A DNA stretch of 64,000 nt from Nakamurella alba (lineage in GTDB: Bacteria; Actinomycetota; Actinomycetes; Mycobacteriales; Nakamurellaceae): assembly GCF_009707545.1 (NCBI RefSeq), contig NZ_WLYK01000016.1, forward strand, positions 1-64,000, written 5' to 3'. Positions 57,781-64,000 of this stretch are shown here, piece after piece; position 1 is the stretch's first letter, and each line of letters opens with the position of its first letter. The notes under the pieces were generated by a model. It did no database searches and was not told the origin of the DNA. It saw only the letters and a list, made by a program, of their open reading frames with translations. A program made the translations under genes and the position numbers.

Positions 57781-60474
57781 TCAGGATGCGGGCCACAGTT
57801 CGACGGGCCGGAACAGGGCGGGTGACTTCGTGGCGGTGATGCCGGATCCCCATTCGGCGAATCCCGCGCGGCCCAGCCCGTCGTTGTCGTCGTCGTTCAC
57901 CGCGAGGGACAGCCCGAACGTACCCGCGGGCGGCCCGTCCAGCGCGAGGGACGTCCACGGCACCTCGACGTGGTAGCGGGTGGTGGTGCCATCCCGGGTG
58001 ACCTGGGCGGTCGCGCCGGGGGTGATGCCCTTCTTGCCGAAGTTCAGCGGCGGGAAGGAGTACACCACGGGGCCGTCCGGCAGCAGGGCGACTCCGATCT
58101 CCATGCTCTCCCGCAGGTTGGACCCCGGCACCCCGTCGCTGACGGCGAACTGCACCGAGTCCGAGCGCCAGAGGTTCTCCGGGGCGTTCGCCTGCTGGAA
58201 GACGTCGTCGGTGATCTCCGCGTCGAGGACGAACACCCCGTCGCCGTAGGAGGGCACCACGGTGCCGGACAGGTCCGCCGGACCGCCCCACTCCCGTGCG
58301 GCGTAGGTGAACCTGCCGAACTCCTCGAGATCGATGGGCGCGGACACCTGCGTGCCGCTCGCCTGCACCGGCCCGAATCCTGTACTGCCGGAGGCGGTCT
58401 CGGTACGCCCACCGACCTCGGCGGTGACCGTCCAGCGCAGGTCCGCCCAGACCTGCACCGGGCCGTCCGGGAGTGCCACCTCGACGGTGGACGTCGCCGG
58501 GATCACCGACGGTCCGGTCAGCGGCACGTCCCGGCCGTCGGCGGAGAAGGTGATCGTCCCCAACGGCACCTGGTGCGCCGTGTTGTTGGTGATCGAGACC
58601 CGGACCGTGCCGGTGGCCGGGTCGATCGCCGCCAGGTCGCCCACGGCACTGATGACGGTGGCCGGTACCGCGGTGGTGGACCCGGACAGCGCCGCGAACA
58701 TGCCCTTCGGTCCGGTCACCGTCGCCACGGCCTGGTACTCGCCGTCGCGGACCGGCGCGGTGAGCTGCACCGCGGCCGTGCTGACCCGGCCCGGCCGTAC
58801 CGGCAGCTGGGCCGTGCGGCCCTGCACGTGCGCGTCGAGCGAACGGCCGAGCCCGGCACACCTCACCGGGTGCGTGCAGTCGAGAGTGATGGTGGCACTG
58901 CCGCTCTCACCGACCGCGAGCCGGTCCGGCACAGCGAAGGAGAGCAGCGGGGTCGCCACCACGGCGGCCTGCCGGACCGCGCCGGAGACGAACACCGGGT
59001 GCCCGTCGACGGCCAGGTGAACCCGGCCGGCCGCCGGTGTCAGTACGGTCTGCGCGCCGAAGCGGTCGGTGACGGTGACCGGGTGGGTGGCCACCAGCGC
59101 GACGGTGCGCGGTTCGGTGGACCACAGCACCCGGACGTCGTCCTTGCCGGGCGCACCGAAGCGGGCCAGGTGGGTGACCGGGTCGAGCTGCTGCTGCCCG
59201 AGCAGGTCCAGGTTGCCCAGCTGACGGATCACCGTTGCCTGGGCGGCCAGCCCGGGTTTCGGGGTCAGCCCGGTGAACCCGTTGCGGGACAGCCGGAGCA
59301 CCCCGAACTGGTTCTCCCGGACGTCCTCGCCCCAGCCGTCGTTGACCAGGTCGTACCAGTAGAGGCGGTCGGCGCCGGCCCCGAGGGCGAGCACCTGGCT
59401 GCGGATCGCGTAGTCGGCCTGCTGATCGGCCGAGGTGCCACCGCCGATGTGCGTCGGGTAGCCGAACTCGTCCAGCCAGATCGGCAGTCCGGCGCCGCCG
59501 GGAGCGGCGTCCATCTGCTGCCGGAGCTCGGTGAGCCGCTGCGCCAGGAAGGTCTCCGGCGGGTCCGGGTAGCCGTAGAAATGTGCGCTGGCGGCGTCGA
59601 TCTCGGCCAGTCCGGGTGCGCCGGTGACGGTGGACGACGCCGTGACCGGGGTGCCCGGATGGTCACGGTGCACCCGATCGGTGACCGCCGCGATCATCTC
59701 CGAGTAGCACTCCGGGGTGTCCCCGCACTCGGAGGTGCTGTTGAAGGTGTACTCGTTCCAGACGGCGAGATCGATGTCGTCCGGCCCGTAGTGCTCGACG
59801 ACCGCGTTCGCGAACTCCGCGAAGGCGGCCAGCGCCTCCGGACTGCCGGGCGTCCGGCCCTCGTCGTAGAGCGGGTTGGCGAAGTTGGCCACCAGCTCGG
59901 GGCGGGCCCCGGCCGCGATCACCCGGTGCACCGCGGTGTCCAGGTAGGCCGGGAAGGTGTAGACGCCCTTGGTCTTCTCCACCACACGCCAGGACACGTC
60001 GAAGCGGGTGAGGCCGTAGCCGACCAGATCGAAGGCGTCCAGCTGTGCGGACTTGTAGGTCTCGAAGACATGGGTGCCGGCACCGAAGACCGAGCCGCGC
60101 CGGTCGGTCGGGAGCGGGTCGACGACGGCGAGCGAGCCGGTGGCGGTGCTGGTCCCGTCGACATTCGTGGCGGTGACGGTGAGCTCGTAGTAGCCCGGGT
60201 CCAGGCCGGTGAGGTCGACGGACGCTTTCCCCGCGGTGACCGGGGAGGTGCCGGTGTCCAGCGGCAGGCCCTGCGGGTCGCCGAGTGTCCACGACACGCC
60301 GGTCGCGGAGGAGGCCACCGTCATCACGGCTGTGCCGGTGGCGAACACCGTCGTCGGGTTGGTGACCTGCAGGGTGGGCGGCGCGGCAGCGCTCGCGGTG
60401 CCGGTCGGGGCGATGGCGAGGGCCCCGCCCAGCACCAGCGCCGCGGCGAGAAGTCCTGGCGTGCGGCGCGTCAT
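57781..60474 (-). CDS. Secreted clan GH-A glycosidase with Ig-like and CBM9-like domains
   Basis: An 897-residue secreted protein. Signal peptide (residues about 1-30, LLAAALVLGGALAIAPTGTA), Ig-like domain (about 32-117), TIM barrel (about 125-430) with acid/base Glu in LAVWNEYTFNSTSE and nucleophile in LPIWLDEFGYPTHIG, a beta-rich part, and a C-terminal CBM9-like domain (about 725-897, PSYGDGVFVLDAEITDDVFQ and WRSDSVQFAVSDG). Its first 430 residues align throughout with the next gene upstream, so the two are tandem paralogues; only this one has the binding module. ATG overlaps that gene's stop by four bases. Confidence 0.83.
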   Translation of the reverse strand: MTRRTPGLLAAALVLGGALAIAPTGTASAAAPPTLQVTNPTTVFATGTAVMTVASSATGVSWTLGDPQGLPLDTGTSPVTAGKASVDLTGLDPGYYELTVTATNVDGTSTATGSLAVVDPLPTDRRGSVFGAGTHVFETYKSAQLDAFDLVGYGLTRFDVSWRVVEKTKGVYTFPAYLDTAVHRVIAAGARPELVANFANPLYDEGRTPGSPEALAAFAEFANAVVEHYGPDDIDLAVWNEYTFNSTSECGDTPECYSEMIAAVTDRVHRDHPGTPVTASSTVTGAPGLAEIDAASAHFYGYPDPPETFLAQRLTELRQQMDAAPGGAGLPIWLDEFGYPTHIGGGTSADQQADYAIRSQVLALGAGADRLYWYDLVNDGWGEDVRENQFGVLRLSRNGFTGLTPKPGLAAQATVIRQLGNLDLLGQQQLDPVTHLARFGAPGKDDVRVLWSTEPRTVALVATHPVTVTDRFGAQTVLTPAAGRVHLAVDGHPVFVSGAVRQAAVVATPLLSFAVPDRLAVGESGSATITLDCTHPVRCAGLGRSLDAHVQGRTAQLPVRPGRVSTAAVQLTAPVRDGEYQAVATVTGPKGMFAALSGSTTAVPATVISAVGDLAAIDPATGTVRVSITNNTAHQVPLGTITFSADGRDVPLTGPSVIPATSTVEVALPDGPVQVWADLRWTVTAEVGGRTETASGSTGFGPVQASGTQVSAPIDLEEFGRFTYAAREWGGPADLSGTVVPSYGDGVFVLDAEITDDVFQQANAPENLWRSDSVQFAVSDGVPGSNLRESMEIGVALLPDGPVVYSFPPLNFGKKGITPGATAQVTRDGTTTRYHVEVPWTSLALDGPPAGTFGLSLAVNDDDNDGLGRAGFAEWGSGITATKSPALFRPVELWPAS

Positions 60475-62039
60475 GCCTGGGTCACCCCGGTGATGGTGCC
60501 GGTCACGTACTGCGGGTGGCCGGACAGGGCGATGCGGACGACCCCGCCGGTCGGCGTGGCGGTGTGGGTGGCGCCGAACCGGTCGGTGACCGTGAGCGTG
60601 CCGGTGACGTGCACATCGACGCTGCCGCCGGCAGTGGACCAGAGCACCCGGGTGTTGCTGGTGCCGGCCCCGAACCGGTAGGCGTAGGTGGTGGGGTCGG
60701 TGGCGGACCGCGCGTAGTAGGGCTTGCCGGCCAGCTGCCGGATCATGATCGCCTGGGTGAGCAGCGCCGGCTTGGGGGTGATGCCGCCGAAACCGCCTGC
60801 GGGCAGCCGCATCAGGCCGAAGTGGTTCTCCTTCTCGTACACCGGCACCCCGTTGCTGCGTGGGTCGTAGCCGTCGTCGACCAGGTCGTAGAACCAGATC
60901 CGGTCCAGTCCGGCGGCGAGGGCGAAGACGCCGCCGCGGACCAGGTAGTCGGCCTGGGCGTCCTCGGAGACCGCGTCGGCAGAGGCGACGCCCTCGACGT
61001 GCGGTGTGGGCCAGCCGTACTCGGTGAGCCAGAGGCCGAGGTCACCGCCCGGCTTGGACCGGATGGTGCTGACGAAGGTGTTCATGTCGGCCGGGAACTC
61101 CGCCTCGGGAGCGGCCGGGTAGACGTACTCGTGGGTGATGGTGGCATCCAGCACGGTCAGGTCGACGGTGTTGGAGGTACCGGACTGGATCCCGGCCGCT
61201 GCCAGCGGCGTCTGCGGGTGGTCCGCCGACACGGCGTCGTCCACGGCGTCGATCATGGTCTGGAAGCAGGCCGGCGTGGTGCCGCAGCTGCCGGTGTTGG
61301 CGTACATGTACTCGTTGTAGATCTCGAGATCCACGTCGTCCTCGCCGTAGTGGTCCACGACCGCCTCGGCATAGTCTCCGAAGGCCGCGAGATCCGCTGC
61401 GCTGGTCGGGGTGTGGTTGCTGTTGTACAGCAGGTTGTTCTTGGCCGCGATGATCAGCGGCCGGCCACCGACGGCCTTCACCGCCGCGACGGCGGCGTCC
61501 ACCGTCGGCGGGAAGGTGTAGACACCGGCGCTCTTCTCGATGTCGTTCCAGGGCGCGTCCAGCCGGACGGAACCGAAGCCGACCCGCTGCAGGGTGGTGA
61601 GCTGTCCGGCCTGGTACCCGGCCGGGGTGTGCGCACCGACGCCGAAGACCGAACCACGTTGTGCCACCGGCAGTGCGGGGATCACCACGAGCGACCCGGA
61701 CGCCGTGGCCACCTCGGTCGAGTTGGTCTCGACGTCGAGGCGGTAGTAGCCCACCGACGTGGAGTTGAGCGTGATGACCGCGGCGCCGGCCGTCGCCGCC
61801 TGGGTGCCCGAGGACACCGCAGCTCCGGTGGCCGAGGAGAGTGTCCAGTCGACGCTCGCCGCGGACGTGGTCACGGTCAGCTGCACCGCCCCGGACAGGA
61901 ACACCAACTGGTCGTTGGTGACCTTGAGGGTCGGTGGCGCGGCCGCCGCGGGCGGCACCGGGCCGAGGGTGGCGAGCGCGAGGCAGGCCGCCCCGGCGAT
62001 CAGGACGCGGGACCGCCGGGGATGGTACGAGGTGCGCAT
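60471..62039 (-). CDS. Secreted clan GH-A glycosidase, shorter paralogue
   Basis: A 522-residue secreted protein: signal peptide (VLIAGAACLALATLGPVPPA), Ig-like domain (about 33-120, beginning PPTLKVTNDQLVFLSGA), and TIM barrel (about 130-430) with Glu in LEIYNEYMYANTGSCG and Glu in LGLWLTEYGWPTPHVEG. It shares the fold, order and many motifs (e.g. the Cys-containing loop after NEY and the D-R-I/L-x-(W/F)-Y-D-L-V-(D/N) strand) with the 897-residue enzyme downstream but has no CBM9 domain. It acts outside the cell on a polymer; specificity is unknown. Confidence 0.82.
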   Translation of the reverse strand: MRTSYHPRRSRVLIAGAACLALATLGPVPPAAAAPPTLKVTNDQLVFLSGAVQLTVTTSAASVDWTLSSATGAAVSSGTQAATAGAAVITLNSTSVGYYRLDVETNSTEVATASGSLVVIPALPVAQRGSVFGVGAHTPAGYQAGQLTTLQRVGFGSVRLDAPWNDIEKSAGVYTFPPTVDAAVAAVKAVGGRPLIIAAKNNLLYNSNHTPTSAADLAAFGDYAEAVVDHYGEDDVDLEIYNEYMYANTGSCGTTPACFQTMIDAVDDAVSADHPQTPLAAAGIQSGTSNTVDLTVLDATITHEYVYPAAPEAEFPADMNTFVSTIRSKPGGDLGLWLTEYGWPTPHVEGVASADAVSEDAQADYLVRGGVFALAAGLDRIWFYDLVDDGYDPRSNGVPVYEKENHFGLMRLPAGGFGGITPKPALLTQAIMIRQLAGKPYYARSATDPTTYAYRFGAGTSNTRVLWSTAGGSVDVHVTGTLTVTDRFGATHTATPTGGVVRIALSGHPQYVTGTITGVTQA

Positions 62040-62094
62040 GGTGCTCCGTTCGTCGTCGAAGGAACTGGGTGCTGCGGGGGTGTCGCGGAAGCGG

Positions 62095-63861
62095 TCAGGG
62101 AGCGATCGCTCCGAAGTTGCGCCACTGGCCGGGTGTTCCGGCGCTCACGCAGACGGCGCCGATGTGGCCGCCGGCCGACGGCTCGGCGAACCGGATCTGC
62201 TGGCCGCGGTCCCAGGTGCCGGCCGTCGGGATCGCACCGGGGTAGGGCAGGCCGGCGTCGGTGACATTGTCCTCGAGCAGGACTAGCGATCTCGCGGCAC
62301 CGTTGTCGGTCCGCAGGACGGTACCGGCACCGAGGATGTTGTCCTTGACCACGAAGCGGTGCCGCAGCGCTGCGTTCGGGGAGTTGGTGTAGGCCAGCAC
62401 ATCCGTGGGAAACCCGGCGGTGATGTTGGACTGCACCAGGCTGCGGGTGCCGTGGTCCGGGTCCGCCTGCGAGACGCGGATCGCCGTGCTGCCGGCCGGT
62501 TGGGTGACCAGCGAGCGGACCGAGTTGCCGATCACCTTCGTCGTGCCGTCGTTGCGGTCGCCGCCGACGTGGCAGGCGTCGAACGGCGCGGTCGCCGTCA
62601 GGTCGAAGAACAGCTGGTTGTCGGTGACGCTGTGCGCGAAACCGCGCATGGTCAGCTCGATCCGGACGTTGCGCAGGTTGTTGTCGGCGAACTGCACACT
62701 CTCCACGTAGCTGCCGCCGACCTTGCCGATCTTGCCGCTCTGGTCGAGGAAGCTGTTGCCCACCAACGACACCGACCTGTTGTCCGGCGAGTTGCCGCCG
62801 TTGGCCACCCAGAACATCCACTCGGTGAGCGGCACGGTGGCGAGCACCGTGTTGCCGGCGAAGACGATGTCCCGGTTGTTGAAGAAGATCGCCAGTCCGG
62901 CGTACCGCGCGTCGACGACCGTGTTGCCGGTGGCCGTGCACTGGAAGCAGCCCTCGAAGTCGATGCCCACGTCACCGGCGGTGTCGACGACGTTGCCGGT
63001 GACGGCGATCTGGGTGCCCATGCTGCCCCAGATCCCGCCCTTGTTCACGCCGACCACCGTGTTGCCGCTGACCACACCGTGCTTGACCTTGCGCTCGTTG
63101 CCGACGGCCCCGTCCTTCTCGATCGCGGAGTCGCCGCCCCACCACTGCACCCCGTGCGAGTAGCCGGTGATCGAGTTGCCGGACACCCGGAACCGGTCGG
63201 TGTAGCGCACGGTGATGGCACCATCGCGGTTCTGGAAGTCGCGGACACCGGCGAGGACGTTGTCCTCCACGACGATGTCGGTGTTGATGTCGGCGGCGGT
63301 GACCTGTGGCGACGGCAGGTCCTGCGGGATCGGGCCCATCACGGTGACCAGGTGACCGCCGTCCGCGCGGCACTCGCGGATCGCGATGCGCCGGCCCCGG
63401 CGCACCAGCACGCTCCACATCCGACTGGTCGGGAACCGGAAGCCGAGGTTCCGCACCGTGACGTCCTCCACGTTCTCGGCCAACAGCAGCGTCTGGCTGG
63501 AGGTGGTGGGTGCGCGGTTCAACACCAGCGTCGCCCGGTCGCCGACCAGGGTGAGACGCGAACGGAGCGAGATGGTCTCGCCGATCAGGTACGTCCCGGC
63601 CGGGAAGAACACCGTGCCACCGGCGGCGGGGACCGCGGCGATCGCGGCCCGGACCGCGGCGGTGTCGTCGGAGACGCCGTCGCCCTTCGCACCGTAGGCG
63701 GTGACGACCAGCGGCAGACCGGTCGGGGCCGCCGCGGCAGGGGCCGCCGGCGCCGCGATCGTGGTGGCGCCGGCCGACGGGGTCGCCAGCCCGGTGGCGG
63801 CGAGTGCGGCCCCGGTGAGGCCGATGCCGGTGATCATCCTGCGTCGATCGATGTTCGTCAT
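62095..63861 (-). CDS. Secreted right-handed beta-helix protein (pectate-lyase-superfamily type)
   Basis: A 588-residue protein exported through the Tat route: NIDRRRMITGIGLTGAALAA carries the twin Arg. The mature part begins LPLVVTAYGAKGDGVSDDTA, the characteristic start of the PF12708 pectate-lyase-superfamily beta-helix, and continues with many Asn- and Val-rich turns such as GNTVVGVNKGGIWGSMGTQI. These proteins are polysaccharide lyases, hydrolases or epimerases. First gene of the glycosidase operon on this strand, behind a promoter with the GGTATA operator. No lyase catalytic set can be assigned with confidence. Confidence 0.82.
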   Translation of the reverse strand: MTNIDRRRMITGIGLTGAALAATGLATPSAGATTIAAPAAPAAAAPTGLPLVVTAYGAKGDGVSDDTAAVRAAIAAVPAAGGTVFFPAGTYLIGETISLRSRLTLVGDRATLVLNRAPTTSSQTLLLAENVEDVTVRNLGFRFPTSRMWSVLVRRGRRIAIRECRADGGHLVTVMGPIPQDLPSPQVTAADINTDIVVEDNVLAGVRDFQNRDGAITVRYTDRFRVSGNSITGYSHGVQWWGGDSAIEKDGAVGNERKVKHGVVSGNTVVGVNKGGIWGSMGTQIAVTGNVVDTAGDVGIDFEGCFQCTATGNTVVDARYAGLAIFFNNRDIVFAGNTVLATVPLTEWMFWVANGGNSPDNRSVSLVGNSFLDQSGKIGKVGGSYVESVQFADNNLRNVRIELTMRGFAHSVTDNQLFFDLTATAPFDACHVGGDRNDGTTKVIGNSVRSLVTQPAGSTAIRVSQADPDHGTRSLVQSNITAGFPTDVLAYTNSPNAALRHRFVVKDNILGAGTVLRTDNGAARSLVLLEDNVTDAGLPYPGAIPTAGTWDRGQQIRFAEPSAGGHIGAVCVSAGTPGQWRNFGAIAP

Positions 63862-63920
63862 TGAACTCGTCCCTCGAGGCGGGTCACGTCCGTGACCCGT
63901 GTCGGTCAGATGGCGCCATG

Positions 63921-63949
63921 ACGGTATACCAGTACACCAGTGCGGACAA
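63921..63949 (-). promoter_or_regulatory. Glycosidase-operon promoter with GGTATA operator in the spacer
   Basis: On the minus strand TTGTCC (63949-63944), a 17-base spacer and TACCGT (63926-63921) lie 60 bases upstream of the beta-helix gene. The spacer is CTGGTGTACTGGTA preceded by three bases, and GGTATA runs into the -10, as in the importer promoter at 48892-48920. Between it and the gene GGGTCACG-GACGTGACCC forms a further hairpin (about 63880-63898). Probable second operator of the local GntR protein. Confidence 0.55.
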
Positions 63950-64000
63950 GGGGTGAGATGCGAGGTCCCTGAAGGCCGCGACGTCGGTGCGTGGGCGAAG

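Noticed and set aside
57970-60681. 903-codon plus-strand open frame
   Set aside because: Antisense to the secreted glycosidase with clear signal peptide, barrel and CBM motifs; typical of very GC-rich shadow frames.

Overview
The window is high-GC chromosomal DNA from an actinomycete. The evidence is the GC-rich third codon positions, frequent GTG starts, ATGA/GTGA stop-start overlaps, a mycothiol-dependent-isomerase-type protein, and several regulators whose start codon sits at a leaderless distance from a -10 box. I cannot fix the genus from sequence alone.

Layout. (1) Bases 1-3.8 kb: a truncated IS256-family transposase joined directly to a headless membrane-protein fragment, then a small cassette of two DUF2382 (YsnF-type) proteins, one with a PRC-barrel, around a membrane protein. 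(2) 3.8-8.9 kb: a decayed accessory island. It holds seven small units related to the helicase-associated (HA) domain, two intact and five broken by frameshifts, plus a truncated zinc ribbon, an SCP2-like pseudogene, a membrane protein, and a tyrosine integrase lying on the 5' side of a tRNA-Lys(TTT). (3) 9-19 kb: mostly ordinary regulators and enzymes. These are a TetR/DHA2 efflux pair with a clear operator array, DUF1990, a MarR, a five-gene operon (DHFR-like reductase, MDMPI, YCII, alpha/beta hydrolase, SRPBCC), SnoaL, RibD, a hydrolase and an HxlR regulator with a repetitive tail. (4) 19-38.4 kb: one long catabolic operon on the minus strand, read from 35.8 kb down to 19.0 kb. It encodes an amidohydrolase, HyuA/HyuB-type ATP-dependent cyclic-amide hydrolase subunits, a complete peptide/opine-type ABC importer, a fold-III PLP decarboxylase, a DapA-family lyase/aldolase, a three-part FAD/[2Fe-2S] amino-acid dehydrogenase and a GntR regulator. 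A cyclase and a class III aminotransferase are transcribed divergently. (5) 38.4-41.9 kb: repeats, LigB-type dioxygenase, MarR, MOSC, a small HTH protein with an elaborate operator, and a YiaA/B-like membrane protein. (6) 41.9-64 kb: a carbohydrate-utilisation locus with esterase, DapA-family aldolase, SDR, GntR, an importer without its own ATPase, clan-A glycosidase, enolase-superfamily dehydratase, a TIM-barrel protein of unknown function, clan-GH-D alpha-galactosidase-like enzyme, GH38 alpha-mannosidase, two tandem related secreted glycosidases and a secreted beta-helix protein.

How it fits together. Region 4 looks like uptake of a small N-containing compound (peptide-, opine- or cyclic-amide-like), ring opening by HyuAB and the amidohydrolase, then oxidation, decarboxylation and transamination; the substrate is unknown. 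Region 6 looks like extracellular depolymerisation, import of oligosaccharides, intracellular trimming by glycosidases, and a possible non-phosphorylative sugar-acid route (SDR, lactonase/esterase, enolase-superfamily dehydratase, DapA-type aldolase). Two promoters 15 kb apart in this locus carry the same GGTATA-containing element exactly in the 17-bp spacer between -35 and -10, which suggests control by the local GntR protein. Functions in regions 4 and 6 are inferred from families and gene order; nothing here proves the substrates.
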